Of a stretch of 8,866 nt of DNA, positions 1 to 6,387 are shown in pieces. The translations under genes and the position numbers were made by a program. The stretch covers positions 1-8,866 of the forward strand of contig CAITZN010000239.1 of NCBI GenBank assembly GCA_903896915.1. Direction: 5' to 3'. Every line of letters starts with the position of its first letter. Within the stretch, counting starts at the first letter, position 1. The DNA is from an uncultured bacterium (lineage in GTDB: Bacteria; Desulfobacterota; Desulfobulbia; Desulfobulbales; Desulfobulbaceae). The notes under the pieces are model-generated. The model saw only the letters and a program-made list of their open reading frames with translations, was not told the DNA's origin and did no database searches.

Positions 1-147
1 TATACAGAGATCCAGTTGATTCAACAGGTTGGGGCAGTGCGTGCCGAGCGTCCAGTCAAACCATATATATATTTTTGAAATATCAGAACAAGAAACCGAT
101 TGATAGAAATCGATCTACTGAGACGTTACTGAGCTAATTATTTGTTT

Positions 148-170
148 AAAGTGCGACTGTCAAGCACTTT
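148..170. repeat. Inverted repeat downstream of coaE, possible weak terminator
   Basis: A 7-bp perfect inverted repeat (AAAGTGC at 148-154, GCACTTT at 164-170) with a 9-nt loop lies about 25 bp beyond the coaE stop. On the plus strand the right arm ends in TTTCTT. On the minus strand, the direction of coaE transcription, it is followed by an A-rich tract and no T-run. It could be a weak, possibly bidirectional terminator or an operator-like site. The loop contains TTGACA on the minus strand, so the same bases could also be a -35 box. The stem is short and has only three G:C pairs, so the role is uncertain. Nothing else in 1-195 could be assigned. Confidence 0.35.
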
Positions 171-195
171 CTTGACAAAATCTCTCCGGAAACCG

Positions 196-786
196 TTATG
201 AGAGCTGAATCCCCAAGGCTATAACCTGTTCGCGCGTGGTGGACCATCTCCCACTGTTATCAATGATAAAATCCGCACGTTTCGCCTTTTCGCCGAGATT
301 CATCTGCGATGCAATTGCCTGGATTGCCTTCTTCCGTTCCACCCCATCCCGACGCATAATTCGGCAACACTGTGCACCACGACGGGCATACACCACAAGC
401 ACCGCATCAACATCACATTGCCATCCTGCCTCGTACAGCAGAGGAATTTCAACCAAAATCAACGGTGCCTGACAAAGAACCACTTCTCTGCGCATTGCCT
501 CGCGAGCCAAAGGATGCAAAATAGCATCAACCTGCCGGCGAAAATCAGCATCTGAAAAGATATGATCACGCAATGCAGATCTGTCGAGTTCACCACTTTG
601 CAGAAAAAAAGAATCTCCCAACACAGACCTTAGAGCAAGCCAACCTGATTGATTAAGCTCCAATAAACGCCTGCAACATTGATCGACGTCAACAAGCGGG
701 GCCTGACAATAACTGGAAAGCAGACGGCACACACTACTCTTTCCCGATGCTATTCCACCGGTTACGCCAAGAAGATAAGACTTCAA
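196..786 (-). CDS. coaE: Dephospho-CoA kinase
   Basis: CoaE phosphorylates the 3'-hydroxyl of dephospho-CoA with ATP, the last step of coenzyme A synthesis, in the cytosol. The 196-residue product has the expected family length. It shows a Walker A P-loop GGIASGKS (residues 10-17), the DVDQ segment (33-36) at the DxD position, IPLLYEAG (114-121), an RRDG segment in the lid region (about 145-148) and the C-terminal ADFIIDNSG (171-179). I chose the TTG at 786: GAGG (793-796) sits 6 nt upstream, the protein then begins MKSYLLGVTGG as family members do, and the TTG overlaps the rluD TGA (783-785) in the four bases TTGA, typical of translational coupling. A longer reading from a TTG at 834 is open but has no Shine-Dalgarno and overlaps rluD by 52 bp. 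It is the last gene of the carD-rluD-coaE unit. Confidence 0.95.
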   Translation of the reverse strand: MKSYLLGVTGGIASGKSSVCRLLSSYCQAPLVDVDQCCRRLLELNQSGWLALRSVLGDSFFLQSGELDRSALRDHIFSDADFRRQVDAILHPLAREAMRREVVLCQAPLILVEIPLLYEAGWQCDVDAVLVVYARRGAQCCRIMRRDGVERKKAIQAIASQMNLGEKAKRADFIIDNSGRWSTTREQVIALGIQLS

Positions 787-1754
787 GCCGAGCCTCGTCG
801 CAAGGTGTCGAGTAGCAACTGGATATCTTCCCAAAGGGGGGCGGTAAAAGAAAGTTTCTGCCCTGAAAAAGGGTGACTGAAGTGGAGCGTGCTAGCATGC
901 AGCATCTGACGCAATGGTTTCACATCAGTTTTTCGGTCAACAGCGCCCCCATAGAGAAGATCACCCGCAACAGGAGCCTTCAGGGATGCCATGTGTACCC
1001 GAATTTGGTGCGTCCTGCCGGTTTCAATGCCGATTTCAGCTAAGCACCAACCATTGAAAAAAAACTCCATGACATGCCAACTGGTCGCAGCATATTTACC
1101 ATGATCAGGACGAAGCGCCATTTTTTTCCGATCAACCGGATGCCTCCCGATGGGAGCGACGATCCGACCGTCATGTACCCGTGGACTTCGCAAGAGCAGC
1201 GCATGGTATGTTTTTTGAATCTTTCTGTCCTTGAAGTCGCCCATCAGGGTCCGTAGCGCATGTTCAGTCTTGGCCACCAGCATAACACCGGAAGTCTCTT
1301 TGTCTAAACGATGAACGATGCCGGGACGACCGATATCAATTGTTGGTAGATTCTTGCATCGATACAGCAATCCGTGAACCAGGGTTCCGCTATGATGACC
1401 GTTTGCTGGATGAACAACCAATCCCGGTGGCTTACTGATTACCAGAAGATGTTCATCCTCAAAAAGAACAGGGAAATCAATTTGCTCCGGGATAATTGAC
1501 GAAGGCTGCGGAAGCGGAAAATCAACAGCAATCGTGTCATTAATTCGTAAACGATAACCGGACTTTACGATTTGCCCACCAACGAGGACATCACCTTTTC
1601 CAATCAGTTTATAAAGAAAAGAGCGGGACTGATCAGGATATCTATGGGCAAGAAAATGATCAAGCCGTTGTCCGGCTTCTTCAGATCCTACCGAATAAGG
1701 TGCCCCCGGCTTACCTAGTTGAGGTGCTCTCAAATCCTGGAAGTTATTTTCCAC
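783..1754 (-). CDS. rluD: RluA/RluD-family 23S rRNA pseudouridine synthase with S4 domain
   Basis: The product converts specific uridines to pseudouridine, most likely in 23S rRNA. The 323-residue protein has an N-terminal S4 RNA-binding domain (about residues 27-80, beginning AGQRLDHFLAHR) and then the pseudouridine synthase domain from about residue 92. The signature HRLDKETSG is at 148-156, with D151 as the predicted catalytic aspartate. GRTHQIRVH, further on, is another conserved motif of the family. The S4 domain and length fit RluC/RluD rather than RluA; I favour RluD, but substrate positions cannot be read from sequence. The start is GTG at 1754, with only a poorly spaced AGGTG before it, so initiation may depend on coupling with carD, whose stop is 37 nt upstream. 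Its TGA overlaps the coaE start. Confidence 0.93.
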   Translation of the reverse strand: MENNFQDLRAPQLGKPGAPYSVGSEEAGQRLDHFLAHRYPDQSRSFLYKLIGKGDVLVGGQIVKSGYRLRINDTIAVDFPLPQPSSIIPEQIDFPVLFEDEHLLVISKPPGLVVHPANGHHSGTLVHGLLYRCKNLPTIDIGRPGIVHRLDKETSGVMLVAKTEHALRTLMGDFKDRKIQKTYHALLLRSPRVHDGRIVAPIGRHPVDRKKMALRPDHGKYAATSWHVMEFFFNGWCLAEIGIETGRTHQIRVHMASLKAPVAGDLLYGGAVDRKTDVKPLRQMLHASTLHFSHPFSGQKLSFTAPLWEDIQLLLDTLRRGSA

Positions 1755-1791
1755 GGCACCTGGTAGTGTGGGTAGAGGGATAATTCAATAT

Positions 1792-2271
1792 TTAACAAAA
1801 AAGATTCTGAATCTGTTGTTCGATCAATTCTTCTTCCATCTGCTTCGCAAGCGACAACTCCTTGACCAAGAGGTTCTTAGCCGTGTCCATCATTTTACGT
1901 TCACCATAAGAGAGATCTTTATCTTCCTTCAGCAGGAAAAGATCCCGGAGAACGACGGCAACCTCAAAGACAGAACCGGTTTTTATTTTTTCCATATACT
2001 CACGATAACGGCGATTCCAGGTCTGCGCCGTTATCTTAATGTCACGCTCCATGAGAATCTCAATAACTTTCGCGACTTCGTCGCTAGAGATAATTGCCCT
2101 CAAACCAACGTTGGCACTAGTTGCTGTCGGAATCATAATGGTCATGTCATTATCGAGAATTTTCATCACATAAAAACTCTGACCAACACCGCCGATGGTT
2201 TGCGTTTCAATTGCTTCAATAAGCCCTACACCATGGGCAGGGTATACTGCCATATCACCTTCTAAAAACAC
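1792..2271 (-). CDS. carD: CarD/CdnL-family RNA polymerase-binding transcription regulator
   Basis: CarD-family proteins bind the RNA polymerase beta subunit and stabilise open promoter complexes, often at rRNA and other housekeeping promoters. Read from GTG at 2271 the protein has 159 residues. It has an N-terminal Tudor-like RNAP-interaction domain beginning FLEGDMAVYPAHGVG (residues 2-16), and from about 65 a helical C-terminal domain with TWNRRYREYMEKIKTG (84-99) and VVLRDLFLL (106-114). W85 corresponds to the conserved tryptophan that contacts the upstream edge of the bubble in CarD structures. I prefer the GTG over the upstream TTG (2283) because GGAGG (2277-2281) lies exactly 5 nt before it, and because homologues begin M-F-x-x-G-D. 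It heads the carD-rluD-coaE unit and has its own promoter. The last ~25 residues are rich in charged residues and leucine, consistent with a terminal helix. Confidence 0.95.
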   Translation of the reverse strand: MFLEGDMAVYPAHGVGLIEAIETQTIGGVGQSFYVMKILDNDMTIMIPTATSANVGLRAIISSDEVAKVIEILMERDIKITAQTWNRRYREYMEKIKTGSVFEVAVVLRDLFLLKEDKDLSYGERKMMDTAKNLLVKELSLAKQMEEELIEQQIQNLFC

Positions 2272-2276
2272 AGGAG

Positions 2277-2281
2277 CCTCC
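2277..2281 (-). promoter_or_regulatory. Shine-Dalgarno deciding the carD start
   Basis: GGAGG on the minus strand lies 5 nt before the GTG at 2271. If translation began at the in-frame TTG at 2283, this purine run would fall inside codons 1-3 and no SD would precede that TTG. The site therefore supports the shorter GTG start. Confidence 0.75.
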
Positions 2282-2344
2282 AAGAACAGATAGTAGACTG
2301 ACGCTGGCCGGATACAGCGGGGAGTTGCATATCCTTAAAATACT

Positions 2345-2373
2345 ATTGTAGCATATTTTTTGAATATTAGCAA
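2345..2373 (-). promoter_or_regulatory. Sigma70-type promoter of carD
   Basis: On the minus strand a -35 box TTGCTA (2368-2373) is separated by 17 nt from the -10 box TACAAT (2345-2350). A TGC directly before the -10 makes it an extended -10. Transcription would start near 2338, leaving a leader of about 66 nt to the carD GTG. The region between pth and carD (2272-2498) is A+T-rich and contains no other gene I can support. This promoter is the main reason to split the minus-strand run into two transcription units. Confidence 0.7.
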
Positions 2374-2498
2374 AGAATGGATAGAGGCTCGGCGGGAGAA
2401 AATTGTATGTAACGGAAAGTATGTTTAATATTTATTAACGACTAGCGCTTTTCATCATCAAAGCTGGACAAACCTCTCTATAGCCTAAAACCAATATC

Positions 2499-3086
2499 TT
2501 ATCGGCGGTTAATTTTGTTCATACAGGCGTCGATTCCTTCCCTGACAAACAGATCGACAGCTTCTTCGACAAGACTCTCTCTTTCGTGAAACACACGTAA
2601 TTCGACTTCAGACATTTTCGACAGCACAAATTGATCAACTGGTTGCGCTGGCCTCTCCTCATTTATAATCGGTCGGCCTACGCCTATTTTCATCCGCCCA
2701 AAATTCTGAGTGCCGAGGTGCTGAGCAATAGACCGAACTCCGTTATGTCCGCCAGCTCCGCCCTTACTCACGATCTTTATCCGACCGACCCCCAGATCAA
2801 TATCATCATGCAGCACGAGAACGTGCTCCAGAGGTATTTTAAAGTACTCAACAAAGCACCTGACACAATCACCTGAACGGTTCATGTAGGTCTGTGGTTT
2901 AACATAGAAGATCTGGCCACCATAGGTACGGCCTTGACAAAACAATCCCTGCATTTTCAGGATATCAGCCCGTAAGCCATTGACACCGGCAATATAATCG
3001 ACAAAGAAAAAACCGATATTATGCCGTGTTAAATGATAGTCTCGGCCCGGATTACCAAGGCCAACGAACAAAAATTTGGAATCCAC
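2499..3086 (-). CDS. pth: Peptidyl-tRNA hydrolase
   Basis: Pth cleaves the ester bond of peptidyl-tRNAs that drop off the ribosome, recycling tRNA in the cytosol. The 195-residue length is typical. Family motifs are GLGNPG (residues 9-14), TRHNIGF (20-26), KPQTYMNRSG (63-72), LHDDIDL (92-98) and GGAGGHNGVRSI (109-120). The known catalytic and binding residues appear as N12, H22, N69, D94 and N115. The start is GTG at 3086, giving MDSKFLFVGLGNPG, but I see no Shine-Dalgarno before it; the upstream bases are pyrimidine-rich. It follows rplY after 103 nt containing a perfect hairpin, so its expression may be modulated. The rplY-pth pairing is widespread in bacteria. No strong terminator is visible beyond its stop. 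Confidence 0.96.
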   Translation of the reverse strand: MDSKFLFVGLGNPGRDYHLTRHNIGFFFVDYIAGVNGLRADILKMQGLFCQGRTYGGQIFYVKPQTYMNRSGDCVRCFVEYFKIPLEHVLVLHDDIDLGVGRIKIVSKGGAGGHNGVRSIAQHLGTQNFGRMKIGVGRPIINEERPAQPVDQFVLSKMSEVELRVFHERESLVEEAVDLFVREGIDACMNKINRR

Positions 3087-3115
3087 AATGAAAGAAACAG
3101 ATACGACAAACAGAA

Positions 3116-3137
3116 CGAGCCGAAAAAATTCGGCTCG
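3116..3137 (-). terminator. Hairpin between rplY and pth, possible attenuator or partial terminator
   Basis: A perfect 9-bp stem (CGAGCCGAA paired with TTCGGCTCG) closes a 4-nt loop. In the direction of transcription it is followed by TTCTGTTTGTC, which is U-rich but interrupted. It begins about 50 nt after the rplY stop and ends about 30 nt before the pth start. It could terminate a fraction of transcripts, mark an RNA-processing end, or stabilise the rplY mRNA. It is not a textbook terminator because the T-run is broken. Confidence 0.5.
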
Positions 3138-3189
3138 GGATCAGCTTAACTCACAATACCAGAAAACTGCCTTACATCAGCTGAAGTCG

Positions 3190-3747
3190 TTAATAAACGA
3201 CAACGCAGACGGAATCAGCTTTTTCGAGCATTTCGACATTTTCAGGAATAATGAGATCGCCATAGGTCAAGCCAAGCCCACCTTGCTCCAACGGGGTGAT
3301 ATCGACTTTGACCACATCGGGTATATCCAACGGGCAACCACGAAGCAGAACAGTGTCCTTGAAAACCTGCAGCTCTCCGCCGAGATCAACACCCTTGGCG
3401 GTGCCAACATATTCAATCGGAACTGAAAACTTGGCGGCTTTCTGAAGGTCTATTTCAATAAAGTCGACATGAAGAAGACTGCCGGAAACAGGTTCCTTTT
3501 GGATTTCCTGAACAAGCACATGACGTTCGCCCTTACTGTCTCCCTCTATCTGTAGAGTCACCACAGCATTACGTCTTTGAATGAACAGCAGGTTCTTAAA
3601 GAGCTTTCCTGTCTCAAACTGCAGCGATACAGACTCAGCACCACCACTATAGAGGTTGGCAGGCGTTATTTCCCGCATTCGTAACTGCCGCATCGGTCCT
3701 TTACCAAAAACCGTGCGTACCGTAGACTCCATATTCACCTGTAACAT
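3190..3747 (-). CDS. rplY: 50S ribosomal protein L25/general stress protein Ctc
   Basis: L25 of the long (Ctc/TL5) type binds 5S rRNA in the large ribosomal subunit. The 185-residue protein fits the two-domain form: an N-terminal L25 beta-barrel domain (about residues 1-95, with RTVFGKGPMRQLR near the start and LLHVDFIEIDL at 91-101), then a TL5-type C-terminal beta domain (about 100-185, with VPIEYVGTAKGVDLGG at 109-124 and the YGDLIIPENVEML segment at 162-174). The ATG at 3747 is well supported by a GGAGGGAG purine run (3753-3760) 5 nt upstream. It follows prs after 56 nt and precedes pth, the common prs-rplY-pth order. A small 6-bp inverted repeat (3186-3201) spans its stop codon. Confidence 0.95.
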   Translation of the reverse strand: MLQVNMESTVRTVFGKGPMRQLRMREITPANLYSGGAESVSLQFETGKLFKNLLFIQRRNAVVTLQIEGDSKGERHVLVQEIQKEPVSGSLLHVDFIEIDLQKAAKFSVPIEYVGTAKGVDLGGELQVFKDTVLLRGCPLDIPDVVKVDITPLEQGGLGLTYGDLIIPENVEMLEKADSVCVVVY

Positions 3748-3803
3748 AAACGCTCCCTCCCCTTACTCCGGGATCTCTAACAATTCATTTTAACTGATCA
3801 AAA

Positions 3804-4742
3804 TTAAACAAATAGGTAACTGACGGAATCTTCATTATGGATTCTGCTAATAGCTTCTCCAAGCAGTTCTCCCACCGAAAGTACCGTTATTTTTTCACAC
3901 TGCCGAGCCTCCTCCTTTAACGGAATGGAGTTCGTGACCAAGAGTGATTTCAGACAAGATTTTGAGATGCGTTCAATTGCCGGCCCGGACAAAACACCAT
4001 GGGAGCAACAAGCATGCACCTCTTTGGCACCAACCTCTTTCAAGATTTCCGCACCACCGCATAAGGTGCCAGCTGTATCGACCATATCGTCCAGCAAAAT
4101 CGCTGTTTTCCCGACAACATCACCTATCACATGCACGGCCTCACACTCATTGGCCCGTTCACGCCGCTTATCAATAATTGCCAACCCCGCATTCAATCGC
4201 TTGGCAAAGGCACGAGTGCGCTCAACGCCTCCCGCATCAGGAGACACCATCACCACGTCGGTGAACCTTTCCCTGATATAACGCAAGATGATAGGAGCGG
4301 CATACATATGATCTACCGGAATATTAAAAAACCCCTGAATCTGGCCAGCATGCAAATCCATACAAAGGACCCGCCGAGTACCAACCACTTGGAGCATTTC
4401 AGCAACCGCTTTGGCGGTGATAGGGACGCGCGGTCGCACCTTGCGATCCTGGCGGGCATAGCCGTAATACGGCATAACCGCAGTAATTCTTCGCGCCGAA
4501 GCCCGCCGTAGCGCATCAATCATGATCAACAACTCCATGAGATGATCATTGACCGGCGTACAGGTCGGCTGAATCACGAATACATCAGCACCACGGACAT
4601 TTTCTCCGATTTCAACGGAGATTTCGCCATCAGAAAATTGCTTCACCTCAGCCGCACCAAGAGGCACATCCAGATACTCGCAAATCTCTTTGGCGATAGC
4701 AGGATTAGCATTGCCGGTGAAAATCTTCATTTTATTGGGCAT
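3804..4742 (-). CDS. prs: Ribose-phosphate pyrophosphokinase (PRPP synthase)
   Basis: Prs transfers pyrophosphate from ATP to ribose 5-phosphate to make PRPP, the precursor of purines, pyrimidines, NAD, histidine and tryptophan. Read from ATG at 4742 the protein has 312 residues, the usual class I length. Motifs are [10 protein letters not shown] (36-45), the flexible catalytic loop [10 protein letters not shown] (92-101), [11 protein letters not shown] (129-139), the KRR segment (192-194) and the PRPP-binding loop [12 protein letters not shown] (217-228). I prefer the ATG at 4742 to the in-frame TTG at 4751 because GAGAG (4752-4756) is 9 nt before the ATG but directly abuts the TTG. The gene starts only 22 nt after the encoded 3' end of tRNA-Gln, so its message must be made by processing of, or read-through past, the tRNA. 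Confidence 0.96.
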   Translation of the reverse strand: MPNKMKIFTGNANPAIAKEICEYLDVPLGAAEVKQFSDGEISVEIGENVRGADVFVIQPTCTPVNDHLMELLIMIDALRRASARRITAVMPYYGYARQDRKVRPRVPITAKAVAEMLQVVGTRRVLCMDLHAGQIQGFFNIPVDHMYAAPIILRYIRERFTDVVMVSPDAGGVERTRAFAKRLNAGLAIIDKRRERANECEAVHVIGDVVGKTAILLDDMVDTAGTLCGGAEILKEVGAKEVHACCSHGVLSGPAIERISKSCLKSLLVTNSIPLKEEARQCEKITVLSVGELLGEAISRIHNEDSVSYLFV

Positions 4743-4764
4743 GGCGCACAACTCTCGAAAAAAA

Positions 4765-4839
4765 TGGCTGGGGCGGGAGGATTCGAACCCCCGAATGCAA
4801 GGATCAAAACCTTGTGTCTTACCGCTTGACGACGCCCCA
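4765..4839 (-). tRNA. tRNA-Gln (anticodon UUG)
   Basis: The full cloverleaf reads on the minus strand: acceptor TGGGGCG (4833-4839) pairs with CGCCCCA (4769-4775); the D-arm is GTC/GAC around a loop containing GG; the anticodon stem is CAAGG/CCTTG with loop TTTTGAT; the T-stem is GGGGG/CCTCC (one G-U pair) around TTCGAAT. The anticodon TTG (4805-4807) reads glutamine codons. The CCA end is encoded (4765-4767). The U1-A72 pair and discriminator G73 (4768) match known GlnRS identity elements. It lies between ispE (33 nt upstream) and prs (22 nt downstream), all in one direction, so it is probably co-transcribed and excised. A run of seven T follows the CCA directly. Confidence 0.97.
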
Positions 4840-4872
4840 ACCCATTACCAGATACACTGTAAATAAAATTTT

Positions 4873-5775
4873 CTATGCTTTTGCATCGAAAGGATAAACC
4901 AGATAAACATGCTCGAACCGGAGCCTGAAAAAAGCGTTGCAGGTCTCAGCACTTTGTGGATCGACAAAAAGACCAAAAACCGTAGGCCCGGAACCCGACA
5001 TCAAAGTTGCAACAGCACCACTTGCAATCATTATATCTTTCAACTGCCCGATCTCTGGACACCTTGAAACAGAAACCGCTTCGAGATCGTTGCGCAAGGT
5101 CTCCAGTTGCTCCTCACCTTCGACAAGCCCACTCGACAAGCCAAGATCCTGCTGAAAAATTTTAATATTACTTGCGCTTTCATTTTTTGTCAATGCGAAA
5201 GTCTGATAAACCCATTGCGTAGACAGAGGAAATCCCGGATTAACCAACAGAATAGTATAGCCAACCAAAGAGGCAACAGGCGTTAGAATCTCACCAATGC
5301 CCTTGGCAATGGCAGCTGAGGCGTCGGCCAGGAAAAAAGGAACATCCGCCCCTAACCTCAAACCCATGGCAGCAAGTTCCTCGCCTGAACATCCACAACC
5401 CAATAGCGCATCCAAGCCCTTGAGAGTTGCAGCCGCATCACTACTGCCCCCACCTAATCCTGCCGCTACCGGAATATTTTTTTTGAGGGATATTTCCACC
5501 CCCTGCAACACGCTTGATCGTTGCTGCCCAACTGTTTGTAAAAAAAGCTCAGCGGCCCGATAAACGAGATTGTCACAGTTTTCAAGAACCGGGTTCCCAG
5601 GACAGGAAAAGTGCACTCCCCGTTCACACAACCTCAGTTCAAGCTCATCGCACAGGCTGACTTTCTGCATGAGCGTGTCGAGAGTGTGGTACCCGTCAGC
5701 CCGCTGCCCGGTAACCTTGAGGTACAGGTTGATTTTCGCGGGGGCCTTGATCGCGAGCCAATCCTGACGCATCAT
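4873..5775 (-). CDS. ispE: 4-diphosphocytidyl-2-C-methyl-D-erythritol kinase
   Basis: IspE phosphorylates CDP-ME at the 2-hydroxyl in the MEP pathway to the isoprenoid precursors IPP and DMAPP. The 300-residue protein is a GHMP kinase. It shows APAKINLYL (residues 11-19, with K14 at the catalytic lysine position), DGYH (27-30), the ATP-binding glycine loop PVAAGLGGGSSDA (102-114), GADVPFFL (142-149, with D144 as the likely catalytic aspartate) and a C-terminal MSGSGPTVFGLF glycine motif. The start is ATG at 5775, the first of two ATG codons in tandem. The Shine-Dalgarno is weak, so initiation may be coupled to the DUF1844 gene, whose stop lies 18 nt upstream. Confidence 0.96.
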   Translation of the reverse strand: MMRQDWLAIKAPAKINLYLKVTGQRADGYHTLDTLMQKVSLCDELELRLCERGVHFSCPGNPVLENCDNLVYRAAELFLQTVGQQRSSVLQGVEISLKKNIPVAAGLGGGSSDAAATLKGLDALLGCGCSGEELAAMGLRLGADVPFFLADASAAIAKGIGEILTPVASLVGYTILLVNPGFPLSTQWVYQTFALTKNESASNIKIFQQDLGLSSGLVEGEEQLETLRNDLEAVSVSRCPEIGQLKDIMIASGAVATLMSGSGPTVFGLFVDPQSAETCNAFFRLRFEHVYLVYPFDAKA

Positions 5776-5793
5776 ACGATAATTGATAAAAAT

Positions 5794-6108
5794 CTAAGAG
5801 AGCTTAACAAACCGCATTTTTAATTCATAAAGGACACGAGTCAGCAATTCGTTTTCATTGGAGTCAAGATTTCCTTTAGTCTTGTCGGCAAGCAGGACAA
5901 GAGTGTCAATAGTGTGCTTGGCCAACTCAAGATCCACCAGGCGCTGCCCGGTTTCGGGATGCGACAGTTCCCCCATATGATAAAGAGCAGAAGTATTGAG
6001 AGACAGCACAAAGGAGGCGAAGGTGACTGTCGGCATAACACATTTGCCAGAGGCATCCTTGACCCGACCATCGGGACATTCGCCGCAACTTGCAAGATTA
6101 TCGGTCAT
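5794..6108 (-). CDS. DUF1844 domain protein, function unknown
   Basis: A 104-residue protein I recognise as DUF1844. The core runs from about residue 28, with FASFVLSLNTSALYHMG (30-46), the PETG segment (51-54), and a helical segment DLELAKHTIDTLVLLADKTKGNL (59-81) followed by a final helix to the end. No signal peptide or membrane span is obvious, and the family has no established function that I know of. Before the core is a short extension with Cys at 8, 11 and 23 in a CGEC-x11-C arrangement, which could bind a metal or be redox-active. The ATG at 6108 is preceded by a GAGAG-type purine run about 9 nt upstream. It heads the unit containing ispE, and nearness to ispE is what I recall for related bacteria. 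Confidence 0.88.
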   Translation of the reverse strand: MTDNLASCGECPDGRVKDASGKCVMPTVTFASFVLSLNTSALYHMGELSHPETGQRLVDLELAKHTIDTLVLLADKTKGNLDSNENELLTRVLYELKMRFVKLS

Positions 6109-6141
6109 AATTATTTTCTCTCTAATTCCTTAGCGACTTTG

Positions 6142-6153
6142 CCCATCGATGGG
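6142..6153. repeat. 12-bp perfect palindrome in the DUF1844 leader
   Basis: CCCATCGATGGG is a perfect palindrome about 35 bp upstream of the DUF1844 start and downstream of its candidate promoter. With no spacer it cannot form a good RNA hairpin, so a dimeric DNA-binding protein site is the more natural reading; it may also be chance. Confidence 0.4.
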
Positions 6154-6186
6154 TACACCCTTCCTGAATCACTCATACAAAGGAGA

Positions 6187-6215
6187 AATATACCGATATT
6201 CCTGGATACCGACAA
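6187..6215 (-). promoter_or_regulatory. Candidate promoter of the DUF1844-ispE-tRNA-prs-rplY-pth unit
   Basis: On the minus strand TTGTCG (6210-6215) and TATATT (6187-6192) are separated by 17 nt, matching sigma70 boxes at 4 of 6 and 5 of 6 positions. The leader to the ATG at 6108 would be about 70 nt and contains a 12-bp palindrome (6142-6153). This is a motif match only. Confidence 0.45.
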
Positions 6216-6294
6216 TATTAAAGTATATACTATGACCCCGAACCGAGTAAACGTCCCGCCCTGTCGTCATCAGGCGTACCGACCGAGCTTCTCC

Positions 6295-6325
6295 TTGAAG
6301 AGAAACCAGGTTGACGCTATATAAA
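6295..6325 (+). promoter_or_regulatory. Candidate promoter of gltX-glnS
   Basis: TTGAAG (6295-6300) is followed after 17 nt by TATATA (6318-6323), with the overlapping better -10 TATAAA (6320-6325) at 19 nt. Transcription would start near 6331, giving a leader of about 55 nt before gltX. A TTGACG at 6311-6316 is also present but has no -10 at a suitable distance. Confidence 0.4.
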
Positions 6326-6387
6326 CGAAATTTCACGCGCCAAACAGGCTAGAAACATACAGGGCGTTTCAATAACAGGAGCTTTAC

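Noticed and set aside
61..75. AT dinucleotide run as a microsatellite or phase-variable tract
   Set aside because: Only about five AT units, outside any supported gene or promoter; too short to call.
787..834. Longer CoaE start at TTG 834
   Set aside because: No Shine-Dalgarno, a 52-bp overlap with rluD, and an N-terminal extension not usual in CoaE. The TTG at 786 has both spacing and family agreement.
1768..2265. Plus-strand open frame (165 codons) opposite carD
   Set aside because: It is antisense to a clear CarD protein, its translation is low-complexity (Phe/Asn/His-rich) and there is no convincing ribosome site.
3748..3803. Separate promoter for rplY in the prs-rplY gap
   Set aside because: A TTGATC-like -35 is present but no acceptable -10 at 16-18 nt. 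Co-transcription with prs is simpler.
4743..4751. Longer Prs start at TTG 4751
   Set aside because: The GAGAG purine run directly abuts this codon, leaving no spacing, whereas it is 9 nt from the ATG at 4742.
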